A DNA stretch of 64,000 nt from Allolobophora icterica (lineage: Eukaryota > Annelida > Clitellata > Crassiclitellata > Lumbricidae): positions 24,737,634-24,801,633 of the forward strand of contig OY744609.1 in assembly GCA_963556255.1 (NCBI GenBank), read 5' to 3'. Of the stretch, positions 1-10,350 are shown one piece after another. The position numbers and the translations under genes were made by a program. The notes beneath the pieces were generated by a model, which saw only the letters and a program-made list of their open reading frames with translations, ran no database searches and was not told where the DNA came from. Numbering within the stretch: the stretch's first letter is position 1; the number at the start of each line of letters is the position of its first letter.

Positions 1-812
1 CTTGTTGAACTGCTATGATCATGTCAAAATCAAAGAATCTGTCTTAATCGAACAATTTTTTAAAATGATACTGGAGTCTTTGTGAGTTTCTGTACACGTG
101 TAAAAACATCATCTTCTTTTCATTAACTCTCATTTGCCATTAAAAGTACTTACTAATATACATCTTGCATTTACATAGCGTGCCGAGAACAAGAGTTAAA
201 GAACAGCAGCAAGCAATTTGGGGTTATATTGATCTGCAGATGAAAATGCAAGACAAAAAGAGCAGTTGGTTATTGTTTCTATTAGACACTATTGTGCACC
301 TCTGATTACTTTTTTGAAGTGGTGCTATATAAATTTCCAATCACAATAAGACAGCTAAAGGGAATTTTCTGTGCAGTTATTTCTTCAGGACAATTTAATT
401 TAAAAAAATTAAGAAACGTCATTATATAACTTCATGATATAACCATCATATTTTTTAAAACATTCTCAACTACAAACCAAGTCTGTAGAACAATAGTATT
501 TTGTTATTGTTGTAATTACTGTAATAATAAATTATTTAGGTAAAAAATAATAATCAATTATTTATTTGTTATTGTTGCTAGAACATTAAGCAGTTCAACA
601 ATGTACTGTGCAATTATATTTCTACATAATTTATTATAATTAATTCTAAAAAATGAGTGCTTATTTACAAAGTTCCCTGTCTGCAACTACAGTCTGTTAT
701 TGTGTATATTAGGCAAGCAATTTCTTGTTCAATCATTTTTCTCTAATGTAATATTTCAACAATTTTGTGTAAAGATAATCACAATTTTTATCCCCTAATT
801 CAGTATAAAATT
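1..812. other. AT-rich non-coding stretch
   Basis: No convincing coding frame. The stretch is A+T rich with runs of TTATT/AATAA. A minus-strand AATAAA lies near 563 and could serve as the polyadenylation signal for the candidate terminal exon at 813-916. Short words such as TTGTTGCTAG near 560 recur in the repeat array at 3.7-4.4 kb, so part of this stretch may be an old unit of that array. Confidence 0.5.
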
Positions 813-916
813 TTACAAGAAACCTACACAGGTTTCCTCCTCTGGTGACATGAAGATCTTAGGACCAGGACCTTTCGTCTCCTGTTCTTCTGCTGCAGAA
901 ATGTATTTCATACAAC
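813..916 (-). CDS. Candidate terminal exon of a minus-strand micro-exon gene
   Basis: On the minus strand an acceptor (TTGTTTTCCAG, just above 916) opens a frame that takes one carried-in base. It reads about 33 codons, beginning CMKYISAAEEQETKG and ending EEETCVGFL, then TAA at 813-815. An AATAAA follows about 250 bases downstream. The peptide YISAAEEQ resembles YPSASEES from the micro-exon at 3763-3804, in the same phase, so it looks like a member of the same duplicated exon family that ends in a stop. I do not recognise a domain. It could be a chance frame; the case rests on splice signals, phase and the similarity to neighbouring units. Confidence 0.35.
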
Positions 917-1042
917 CTGGAAAACAATAATGGAAGTTTTTAAATGTCACTACTAGTCAAAATAGCTCAACAATTTCTTCAAAAGAAATGATTCTTTAAA
1001 TATAATCTTTAAGTTTTTGTTGTTAATCAACATATGATGGCT

Positions 1043-3400
1043 TGATCTCGTCATTACCTCTGATGACGACCAAGTTACGGACCTTCTGATCCTTCCTCCT
1101 ACGATCTCCGATCATTCGTATATCAAATTTACTCTCCCCTCAGTTCACCTACAGCCAATCCACTCCATTCGGAAGATGCGAGGATGGAAATCGTTTGACT
1201 CTCAGGCTTTCAGCATCACTATCAGAGACACTCTCCTTTCGTCACCGGGTCCTGCACTGGACACTCTCACAGTTCCTCAACTATTTGATCTCTACACCTC
1301 CACCGTTACCGGTCTGCTGGATTCCATGCTTCCATGTCGTCAAGTAAAGACCCGTCATCGACCATTGGCCGTCTGGTTCGACGCCGACTGTCATAAACTT
1401 CGCCGTCGCACCCGTTGCTTGGAGCGACGATCTCGCCGGACCAAGGATCCCAATGACCGGTTGGCCTGGATTACCCAGCTTCGTGCCCTTCATCGTCTCT
1501 ACCATCGCAAGGAGGCTGCTCACTGGGAGAAGCTGGTCTCACGCAATCTCAAAAACCCAAGACGCCTTTGGTCTTCCATCTCGGGTCTGCTGGGCCGGTC
1601 TTCTCGCCCTTCAGAAATTCCTGCCTTCTCCGCAAATGAATTCTTGACTATGCTCACGGAAAAGACTGATCGACTTAGAGCCTCCACATCGGATGCTCCT
1701 CCACCGACCTTTACCACAACGTTTTCTGTTTTTGACGATTTCCGACCCATATTGTACTCGGACCTTCGTACAGTTCTTTCATCAGTTAATTTAAATTCTT
1801 GTGAATTAGATCCTCTTCCCCCTTTCATTCTTAGTGACATTTTAGACGATTTTGCCCCATTTCTGCTTTATCTGTTTAATAGGTCCCTCTCTGAAGGTTG
1901 TGTCCCCGCCTCGCAAAAGAGGGCCATTGTTTTTCCCTCACTCAAGAAGCCCAATCTTGACACAAACCTCCCCCAAAACTACCGTCCTATCTCTAATCTA
2001 TCATTTCTCTCCAAAACCCTTGAACGCCTTGTCTCTCTTCAACTTCTTCCCTATCTGGAACAATCTGGACTTCTACCTCCCTTTCAATCAGGTTTTAGGG
2101 CTCACCACTCCACTGAAACAGCCCTCCTGTCTTTGCTTTCTGACATTTATTCAGCTGTTGATAGGTCCGAACTCACTCTTCTGGCACTATATGATGTCTC
2201 CTCAGCCTTTGACATGGTTGACCACACCATTCTTCTTCAGCGCCTTGAAACCTCTTGCGGTCTGAAGGGCCCCCCTCTCCAGTGGTTCCGGTCATACCTG
2301 TCTGATCGCACTCAGATGGTTATCTCTGGTGAATCTAGAACTCTGTGGGTCCCTATCAAACTGGGTGTTCCGCAGGGCTCTGTTCTAGGCCCTCTCCTCT
2401 TTATTTTGTACACGGCCGGTATCCCATATCTGCTCCCCATCCATGGGGCTTCAGGCCATCTCTTTGCTGACGATGTCCAGGCTTATGTCCATGGGCCTCC
2501 TTCCTCTCAGCTTCTTCTTGCTCAGCGCATCGAAGCTCTTTCTCATGATCTTCATACCTGGATGTCTTGCAATCGCCTCTCCCTTAATTCGTCCAAAACC
2601 CAATATATCTGGTTTGGCACTCCTCAGCAACTTCTAAAACTCGACTTTGATGTGCTGTCTCAAAGATTTCCGCTTTTAACTTTCTCGTCTAGCGTTCGTG
2701 ATCTAGGAGTGACCCTTGACAATTCTCTGACCTTTACTGAACACATTTCCAAACTCACTCGCACTTCCTATTTTCACCTAAGGCGCCTCAGAGCTATCCG
2801 TCGCTCTCTCTCATCTCCAATTTTCACTTCAATTGTCCATGCATTTGTCTGCTCTAGACTTGACTATTGCAATTCCCTCCTCATTGGTCTTCCTAAAGTC
2901 CGTCTTGCTCCTCTTCAGTCCGTTCTCAATGCTGCTGCTAGATTAATTGCCCGTCTTCCTCGATTCTCTCATATCACCACCTTTATGACAGAAGAACTCC
3001 ACTGGCTCCCGCTTTCTGCCCGCATCCAATTTAAGGTCCTCATCCTTGTGTGTAAGGCTCAACTTGGTTTCGCTCCAAAATATTTATGTGACTTAATTCA
3101 TCGCCCTCACTCTGCTGCTTCTCTTCGTCCTCTTCGTTCATCTGACCGCTTGGACCTCCTCGTTCCCCGTGTCAGGACTTCTCTGGCTCAATCTAGGTCT
3201 TTTGCCTCCATTGGCCCTGCTCTTTGGAATGAGCTTCCTCCGTACGTTCGTTCTTCTATTCTCTCAGGTAACGTCTCTTCCTCTTTTAAGTTTCTTAAAA
3301 CTTGCTTTTTCTCTCGGGGTCTCTCGCACTGGGAGCGCTTCTGAATGGCCCTCCCGCTAGAAGCGCTTTATAAATATCCAAATACAATACAATACAATAT
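1043..3400 (+). mobile_element. CR1/L2-like non-LTR retrotransposon, 5'-truncated, reverse transcriptase frame open
   Basis: The copy begins inside the end of the endonuclease domain (DLVITS... and ...ISDHSY, from 1043) and runs in one open frame through to TGA at 3342-3344. From the ATG at 1176 this gives 722 residues. Reverse transcriptase blocks are visible: YRPISN near residue 269, YDVSSAFD near 339, GVPQGSVLGP at 397-406 and the catalytic FADD at 430-433. The C-terminal part (LDYCNSLLIGLPK, HWLPL, ALWNELP) is typical of the CR1/L2 group. A 3' stem-loop (AGCGCTTCTGA ... TAGAAGCGCTT) and an (AATAC)n tail follow. The missing ORF1 and most of the endonuclease indicate ordinary 5' truncation. 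The open frame suggests a fairly recent insertion. Related truncated copies lie at 11640, 17058 (minus) and 42208. Confidence 0.9.
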
Positions 3401-3690
3401 GCAACTTCAATCCATCCTCAACTGTGCCACTGCTGCTAACGTGCTCAAATTCTCTCATGCTTCAAGTTATATGTGAGAGACACTGCACTCGCTTGCAGTC
3501 GAGGACAGGATCAAGATCATCCTCATGGGAAGAGCTTCGATGTCAGTGCAGCACCAGACTACATCACAGAGCTCCGAGATCCTCTCTCTGTTCAGCATAC
3601 AGCTTTTAGTTTGGCCATGTTAAGGACCCTTTGGAGATTCTTAAAAGGTGCTTCATAAATAGCCAGATACATACTTACATACAGATAATT
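3401..3690 (+). mobile_element. Degenerate LINE 3' fragment (family C)
   Basis: Directly after the (AATAC)n tail, a frame resembling the C-terminus of another non-LTR element can be read. It matches the style of fragments at 26.3 kb and 30.7 kb, including GACAGGAT-AAGATC-TCCTCATGG and a tail ending ATAAATAGCCAGATACATAC. The frame is broken, so this is an old copy. The younger element at 1043-3400 may have inserted into it or next to it. Confidence 0.55.
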
Positions 3691-4340
3691 TCTGGCAAAG
3701 AAATCACATTTTGATCGTAAGTAATTTATCATAAAAAATTCTTGAAGAAATCACATAAATACCTTGGTCACTCTCTTCAGATGCTGACGGGTACGACAAC
3801 AATTCTGCAACACAAGAATAGCGGTTTATACTGTTGCTGGTAAAAATAAATATTTTATTTTTGCTCAACAGATATAATTTCTGGCTAAGAACGTATAAAG
3901 GCTGCAGACTGGTACAACAAGGATTCTGAAATACATAAAACTGAAGTTCTCACTGATGCTAGTAAAAATAAACAGTTTCATTGTTGTTCAACATACATAA
4001 TTTCTGGCAAAGAACTTATCTTTTCATCTTAAATAATAATCTAATATAAAACTTTTTCAAGGTATCATATAAATACCTAGTTCAGTTCCTTCAGATGTAA
4101 CTGGTATAAAACGGAATCTTAAATAAATAATTTATTTACTGTCACTAAAAATACAAATTTTACTGTTGCTCAACAAATACAATTTTTTATGACAAAGAAA
4201 TTACCTTCTCATCTCAAATAATTTGCAATCATAAACTCCAAATTTCTAAAGCACCACTTGAAAGCTAAGATCAGGGCACTAGCTTATTCACGAGCGCTTT
4301 AGATGCTGACTGGGACAAGGAATCTGGAATATAAAAGGAG
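3691..4340 (-). repeat. Tandem array of diverged units, each with a micro-exon-like core
   Basis: Four units spaced about 120-210 bp share two parts. One is a core read on the minus strand (acceptor, then ATTC-TTGT-TACC-GT-AGCATCTGAAG). The other is a flank with TTGCTAGTAAAAATA and ATTTCTGGCAAAGAA. Core 3' ends (acceptor side) fall at 3804, 3925, 4117 and 4323. Cores at 3763-3804 (42 nt) and 4077-4117 (41 nt) are followed by the donor GTATTTAT. The 42-nt unit is phase-1 symmetrical and reads LLSYPSASEESDQ. The 41-nt unit is one base out, and the units ending at 3925 and 4323 lack a good donor. I infer duplication of an exon with its intron, followed by decay of some copies. Confidence 0.5.
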
Positions 4341-4788
4341 CAATCTGTTATTATTGCTAGTACATTTGACAGATCACAATTTATTGTGCAAAATTACTAT
4401 TTTCGATAATGAAGCAGAGTATAATCCCAAGCAGATTATCCCGTGTTTGATTGGTGAAATAGTAATGTAATCACTTCTATCACACCGATGTCTAATGCAC
4501 CAGGCATCGACTGATGGTGCCTCAAATCCAAATTGTAATCAGGTCATTATCCAGAAGATAGTCAGCATGACAGAGGGGGAACTATAGAGGCAAGTAATTT
4601 CAAAAAGGAAAGTCTGAAGTCGAGAACGAAATAAAATAAGCAACTGAGCAGAAAGGACAGATATAGGGAGAGTTCCAAAATCTAGGTCTAGTTTGGGAAA
4701 CCTCATTAGCTATTAACCATGCAAATAATTACATTCCTTTTGTTTTCATGTTATTCGGTAAATTTCATGAGAAAAAATTCGGGATTAC
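4341..4788. other. No gene seen
   Basis: AT-rich DNA between the micro-exon array and the 33-nt micro-exon. Words from the array flank (TTATTATTGCTAGTACATTTGAC near 4350) recur once. Nothing else is supportable. Confidence 0.4.
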
Positions 4789-4821
4789 CTGGTATCGAAC
4801 TCTGTATGGAACATCCAGAAT
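4789..4821 (-). CDS. Candidate 33-nt micro-exon
   Basis: Minus-strand segment with acceptor TTTTCTCTTGTAG and donor CAG|GTAATC. It is 33 nt long and phase-1 symmetrical, reading SGCSIQSSIP plus split codons. A close copy (SGCSMQSSMP in the same frame) sits at 5441-5473. The pair differ at about nine positions while keeping length and splice sites, which argues for exon duplication. In phase 0 it would read ILDVPYRVRYQ, so the frame choice depends on the neighbouring exons. Confidence 0.4.
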
Positions 4822-5136
4822 CTACAAGAGAAAAGCATCTGCTGTTTCATCTGCTGCCTCAAAATCATGAAATGTCACTCTGGTACTACCAGGATGTGAG
4901 GACATCCCCTCCACATCTTATGAAAAATTAACTTGCCAAATAAATTACAATTTTTGATATATAATTTTCACAATGCAACACCTTCCAACTACATCGTGAA
5001 TTTTATTTGAGATAATATACAAAGCAAGTCCCTGCAGGCTAAAATTAGCACTGAATCTGCAAGTCAGAGAAAGCTGCTTCATCACCAAATAACTTTAAAA
5101 AAATTTCTGACAAACAAATTCGGGATTACCTGGCAT

Positions 5137-5439
5137 CAGGCCCTTAGCCAGCCGCCCGTCGAAAATTATTTTGGACGGGTAAAAATTGTGCATGATTCTC
5201 CTCCAGCACCATACAGCTTCTTTTCTAGAGCCACTGCAAGCGTTCAGATGAGTTCTGTAAGGAGCACGGGTTGATATTAGGTTCTGTAAACAGCACTGTA
5301 AACAGCACAGAGGCACTGCAGTTGGACTAACACGGCGGCGGGACTTCGGACAATCACGACATTTTAGTTTCACGGCATCGGGCGGTCACGACTTCGAATG
5401 CTCTTGGACGGGCTACTCTGTATTTCTGGCTAAGGCCTG
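5137..5439. mobile_element. hAT-type MITE inserted in a micro-exon copy
   Basis: The 303-bp element has terminal inverted repeats CAGGCCCTTAGCCAG / CTGGCTAAGGCCTG and an exact 8-bp target duplication CCTGGCAT (5129-5136 and 5440-5447). No transposase is seen. Removing the insertion restores a sequence that matches the micro-exon at 4789-4821 together with its donor. Confidence 0.85.
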
Positions 5440-5440
5440 C

Positions 5441-5473
5441 CTGGCATCGAACTCTGCATCGAGCATCCCGAAC
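5441..5473 (-). pseudogene. Micro-exon copy disrupted by hAT insertion
   Basis: The segment has an acceptor (CAATTGTAG) and 33 nt closely matching the micro-exon at 4789-4821. The hAT element at 5137-5439 entered near its 3' end, displacing the original donor (GTAATC, now at 5124-5129 on the far side of the insertion). As it stands the exon runs into CAG|GCAGGC, which is a poor GC donor. It is probably inactive unless splicing uses the distant donor. Confidence 0.45.
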
Positions 5474-6508
5474 CTACAATTGAAAATCAGAATCTTAATA
5501 CTGCTATTACAACATCATGAAATGTTTGCAGCCTCTCTCAACCACTCCCTCAATATGACTGATAACCCCTCCCGGGTTAAGACACGAACTTGTCAAATAA
5601 TTTAGTACAAAATTTTATATAAATTTTCACCTTCCAGCTATACAGCACTAATTTCATCTACCTGTAGATAGACATAAAGTTTCTGTGAATAAAAATAAAA
5701 ACTGAATTTTTCTGCAGAGGGAAGCAATTGGCACAGGTGTCGGTGCAAATTTCCGTTGCCATTCTGTATATTGTCTAAAAACTATTAGCAAAGTGCTAAT
5801 AGTTATTAGACAATGTACAGAATATAACAAATTCTATACACCAAAAATGGTGTATAGCCGAAAATGTAACTATGATTCGGTTGCCTATACTGGCGCACGT
5901 CCCATGAGCCTCTGCATTTAGCATGGTTCCTATACCAATGGTGGCTTATTTTAGATATTTGAATCTCGGGCTAGCACTGTCCATATACGGGACTAAAAAA
6001 GGTGTAGCACCCATTCAAATGGACAGCAGTGGTGAAGGGTGTCAATCGATTGAAATATGAGCGCGGTTGAGGTCATAGTCACTACAGAAAAGCGTGTACA
6101 ACTGTACTTTTCCATTTGCATAGAGTCAGATAAAGCTCAACATGCATATCTTATTTATCTTGTGCCTCGGATATAACGAACAACTGAAGATGGTCCCTTG
6201 AGCCTTGATATGATGAAGTTTTGCTGTAATTATGAAATATGGAAGCAGCAAATCATTACATAAAGAAATCATCAGTCAGACTCCTAAAGAAGAGAATGCC
6301 TCTAAGAAAAACAGCATGCTCAACTAACAATTTCTTCCCCAAGGAATTTTACTTCTGTTTTAAATCAACTTAAGATAATATCCGAATTAAGAACCATTAT
6401 ATACGGACCAGACATCAAAACTGATGATGTGTCTAACAAATAACAGTTTTCAATTAAGCCGTTTGTCAGTGTCATCAAATCTACGAAAAATCATCATCAT
6501 CTATTTAC
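5474..6508. other. No gene seen; hairpins and a dispersed repeat fragment
   Basis: This stretch holds a 63-nt near-perfect hairpin at 5761-5823 and a smaller one near 5833-5860. A repeat fragment near 5880-6010 shares the words GCGCACGTCCCAT and AATCTCGGGCTAGCAC with 47.0-47.3 kb. I see no supportable exon. Confidence 0.4.
5761..5823. repeat. Near-perfect inverted repeat (30-bp arms, 3-nt loop)
   Basis: Arms beginning ATTCTGTATATTGTC and ending GACAATGTACAGAAT pair over 30 bp with two mismatches, around the loop AAG. A second hairpin (CTATACACCA / TGGTGTATAG) follows within 15 bp. It could be a foldback MITE remnant or a transcribed hairpin; the loop is short for a standard pre-miRNA. Confidence 0.7.
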
Positions 6509-6531
6509 CGTTTGTGATGACTTCATAGTGA
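6509..6531 (-). CDS. Candidate 23-nt micro-exon
   Basis: A strong minus-strand acceptor (TTTTTTTGTCTTTCAG) precedes 23 nt that end at the donor GTAAATAG. With two carried-in bases it reads HYEVITN and leaves one base, which is exactly the phase the 33-42 nt micro-exons and the terminal exon need. In frame 0 it would stop at once (TGA). The length is extreme for a constitutive exon. Confidence 0.35.
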
Positions 6532-6840
6532 CTGAAAGACAAAAAAACAAATATTTTTTACATTAGCAGCATAAGTTCTAACCAGTTGATTAGTAATTAT
6601 TCATTCCTGGTAAACAATTTAACACTGTTATTAATATTAGTTTTACCTAATTACTATTTGATGGCAACTACTCACAAAATAGCACATTGCTATGTTGCAC
6701 AACAGACTGAAGTGTTCGAAAGCTCTTAATGTCTAACAAAATCAATTTCATTTGAAATTAGTTTTGCAGAATTTAATGTTTGAGTCAAGTAAAACTCATG
6801 ATTCAGTTACCTAACAGAAATATGTCATCTGTGATCGTAC

Positions 6841-6942
6841 CTCAGACAACAGTGCTCTAAACATCCTTGCAAAGCAAAGCTTGTACTGATGGCCAACTGC
6901 GCCAAGATGCAACCACAGGAATGACGACGTCTTTGTGACTTC
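6841..6942 (-). CDS. Candidate 102-nt exon, two frames open
   Basis: Flanked on the minus strand by acceptor GCTCAAAATTAG and donor GAG|GTACGATC. The length is a multiple of three, so it preserves phase. The phase-0 frame reads EVTKTSSFLWLHLGAVGHQY..., rich in ordinary globular residues. The phase-2 frame reads KSQRRRHSCGCILAQLA... and connects to the 23-nt exon downstream. I cannot decide between them from sequence. No known domain is recognised. Confidence 0.35.
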
Positions 6943-7140
6943 CTAATTTTGAGCTTTAGTGTACGAGGAACACTGCCATTTCTTATCCACATTGCCTGAT
7001 CATTGCACAGCATGGTCAATGTATGGTGAACTCATTCTTATGCCAGATTCACCTCAGCAGGTCAGCGGAACGGAAGTTCTGGAAATTAATAACATTATTA
7101 TTAATATTACTAGATTATTGCCTGTCCTAAGACGGTTTAA

Positions 7141-7943
7141 CCCCTTTAGCGTGGATCCCGAGTATACTCGGGCTATGGAATCCGTTCCCATAGCGTGGAT
7201 CCCGAGTTAACTCGGGCAAGGATAGAATTCACCACCTAGTAAGCGTGGAGCCCGTATAAACTCGGGATAATGTTTGAAGGTCATGTCTGTTGTGCAGAGG
7301 GAGTATAGTACATGTTGTAGCAGCCGTGGGGTAACCTTGGCCTAGTCACGTGGTCACTGGTGACTACTAGCCGGCCGTCGTCGTGTCCATATTTTAGGTC
7401 AAAATGGCAGGTCGCAAACGTGGTTTGTCTATTGAAGAAATAACACGGTCACTTTCATATGATAACTTTATATTCTTTGTGGTTCTGACCACATATTTTG
7501 ACATGCCATGGTGCTTCACGGGTGTTTTTATGTTGTACCTTGGCCTAGTCACGTGGTCACTGGCGACTACTAGCCGGCCGTCGTCGTGTCCATATTTTAG
7601 TTCAAAATGGCAGGTCGCAAACGTGGTTTGTCTAGGGAAGAAATAACACGGTCACTTTCATATGATAACTTTATATTCTTTGTGGTTCTGACCACATATT
7701 TTGACATGCCACGGTGCTTCATGGGTATTTTTCTGTTGTACTTCTGCCGAAAATGTGCAGAAAACTTATTTTCAAGTGAATAAAAAAAAATTTTTGGGTG
7801 ATGTAATAATGCAAAAAAAACTTAATGGATTATTTCCAGGACAATCATAGCATCATTAAAACACCAATATCTGAAAAAATATTTGGCAAAAAAATTCCAC
7901 ATTATACGAGAGTTAACAAAAAAATAATTCCACGCTAAAGGGG
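7141..7943 (+). mobile_element. piggyBac-type non-autonomous element with internal tandem duplication
   Basis: TTAA target duplications (7137-7140 and 7944-7947) flank inverted termini CCCCTTTAGCGTGGA / TCCACGCTAAAGGGG. Next to the left end are three copies of a palindrome-like word CCCGAGT-ACTCGGG, each in a GTGGA-CC context. A transposase start, MAGRKRGLSIEEITRSL, begins at 7404 but no full transposase remains. A 203-bp block is duplicated head to tail (7334-7536, 7537-7739), repeating the ATG region. The TTAA and the termini define the superfamily. Confidence 0.85.
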
Positions 7944-7947
7944 TTAA

Positions 7948-10000
7948 GAAAATGTATTTTCCAATGTGCATGAAATTTATTATAACCTTCATAGTTTAAA
8001 AATGTGTGAAAATAGTAAATTGGCCCATTTAAACCCGTTAAGGTCGTTCGTTTCAGCCTGTTCGCCACCTAAGTAAATTAGTTTAAGCACGTTTTAAGCT
8101 ATTAGTTTAAAACAGCAGCCATTTACGGTATATTTAAGTTTACATTATGTGATGTGCGAAATGAAGGTCCATTGAAATGTCACCATTTGTAAACAGTTAC
8201 ATCATTAGTCATGAATATTCAATAGTTGGAACTTGGAAGCAGCCAATGAGAGGAGTTTAAGTTGTTTAACATCAAAAGTTGACTTCATGACATTTCCGTT
8301 CGTTTATATTATTAATTATCATTACAAAAAATTTTATGCGCTGCAAAGGATCACACAGAAATACAATCAGAGTTGCAGTAGTTAGTCAGTCATCAAGTGA
8401 AGAACAGTTAGATATTCAGGCGTCAAATTATAAATTAACCTTCACGTGATGCTCAGTCCGTAACACATCAGCATCCATAGCCTCTGCAAGAATGTCGACA
8501 ATCGGTAACTATTTCCTTGGTAACTTAACACCTACATCTTCGCTCATCTTTTTCACTATCCATATAAAGCCCGATTTCGTTTATGGATTTTCTTCGCTTA
8601 ATTTTTTTTTATTTTTGCGCAACAATCCTTCCACTGCTAGGGTCTTGTAGTTTTTATGCATCTCTTTCCCCGCGATACGAACACGAGCATTCTGGGAAAA
8701 TTTTAACAGCTATACGTCACCAATGACAAAACCATCGACCTGTATATAATACAGGTCGATGGACAAAACAGTGTATAGAAAGACCGTTACATTATTTTGT
8801 AAGTAACATAGATCATAAATCCTAATAGGGCTATGCACAGTGTAGTTTACATTTTATTCAAGGATTCTATATTTGCATAAAGAGTCCTTGCATTTTATTT
8901 ATACGGTTCACTAGTTCCTCCATGCATCCTACGATTATTATTCCACACTGCGATTTATATTTTAATGTACGAATTAGCCGGCGATCGCCTTCGTAACCTC
9001 AAAAAGTCTCTGCAGGCAATGAAATTACACTTTACATTAGAATTATAAATAGTTGTTGCCTGCGCCTCCATAAATCCTACTATTTTATACAGTCTATAAA
9101 ATTGCAATTTGATTTATAAATAGCTAGTCGGCATCACAATTAGATTTCAAAAGGAGAAACCTTAAACGGCATTCAATAATTGTTCATGTCTTGCAAGTAA
9201 TTCTTATGTTATTGACAGTTAGACTATTCCTTAATTCATTATTATTCAAACGGGACAACGAGTTTTTATAAGTTCTTACACTTAATCTCCATATTCGTCT
9301 ATGCTTCGTCTGTGAATACGTTGTTTCCCGTTACTTCGCTTATTTAGGTGCTGAAGAATTTCGAAATTACGATTCATTATCGTCTACTCCAAGATTCCCA
9401 GACGACTTTTTGCAATTTGGATGAGACCATAATGTAAGAGATTCTTACATCGTGGATGAGACTGAATGCAACTCCCATAATGCTTTTCGATCGCGAAAAG
9501 CATTGTGGGAGTATGAGGCTCATTCTCATAAACTCCCATAATGCTTTCTTTAGCAAAAGCAAACGGCTGCTTGTGCGAACTGTCTTTCTGAAGGAGAGCC
9601 TGTGACTGAATGCTAATCTTTCAATCGATCATTCATTCAACCATGAATCGATTGTTGTTTAAAAAAAAGAAAATTCTTATCGTGTTATGTTTATGTCACT
9701 CGATTTAGTAAAACCTGAACAGTTTTCACCTCAAGAAATTATAGGCCTACATGTATATTCAGGTCCAAATTTAGCTCATCGTGTCGCTTAGGCCTAGGCC
9801 TACGCTAGGAACTAAAAAGTACTTTACGTTTTCCACGAACATCACATTTTATGCCAATCTCAGCATCCTTTCTGACTATCTTGCTATTATCAACAAGTCA
9901 AAATTAAGCTTAGGCCTACTCTTGTAATGATATTTTACATCTACCATGCAGGAGTTAATGGCAGCGCGCCAAATAATTCAGGAAGTTTTTGTCAACTTAC
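7948..10000. promoter_or_regulatory. Non-coding stretch with ZNF143/Staf-like motifs
   Basis: No coding exon is supportable. The word GCATTCTGGGAA (8687-8698) equals the reverse of TTCCCAGAATGC, the ZNF143/Staf core. A 42-nt hairpin at 9471-9512 is built from ACTCCCATAATGC and its inverse, and a third copy lies at 9532-9546. A 31-nt inverted repeat lies at 8732-8762 (arms CCATCGACCTGTA). Such motifs are known at promoters. Whether a promoter is active here, and for which strand, is inference; the nearest candidate is the minus-strand exon at 10001-10076. Confidence 0.3.
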
Positions 10001-10076
10001 GATTTCTTCAGTCGTCTTCCAGTCGTCCGGAAAAACTTGCAAATCGAAGGCATGACACCAAGGCAAATACTGCATG
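10001..10076 (-). CDS. Candidate early exon of the micro-exon gene
   Basis: Minus-strand segment with acceptor CTTCGTCCTAATTAG and a consensus donor GTAAGTTG. Two overlapping starts are possible. ATG at 10075 gives MQYLPWCHAFDLQVF... ending in phase 0. ATG at 10053 gives MPSICKFFRTTGRRLKKS ending in phase 2. The second frame is the one an upstream exon at 13249-13303 would enter and the one that threads through 6841-6942, 6509-6531 and the micro-exons to the stop at 813. A CRE-like TGACGTCA lies upstream at about 10221. No known domain is recognised. Confidence 0.35.
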
Positions 10077-10350
10077 CTAATTAGGACGAAGAGTGATAAA
10101 ATTCGTTTTGAAAGAAAATCTAATAATCAAACACCGTCCTTACAGCTGAGCAAAACTGCGAAATGTTCATCGAAATGTGTATCGAAGGGAAACGATTCGC
10201 GTTACTTAGAGAACTCTAAATGACGTCATTTATTCCATAAACCAGACACGTCATTTCAATTCATGAGGTAGGCCCGTTCTTCTGTTAGGGGCCTACCTCG
10301 TTGGGTAGGCCTACATGAAAAATGTCTACCTAGGGCATAGGTGAAATTTG

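Noticed and set aside
1281..2637. Several 60-140 codon frames inside the LINE at 1043-3400
   Set aside because: They overlap the reverse transcriptase frame, which carries all recognised motifs.
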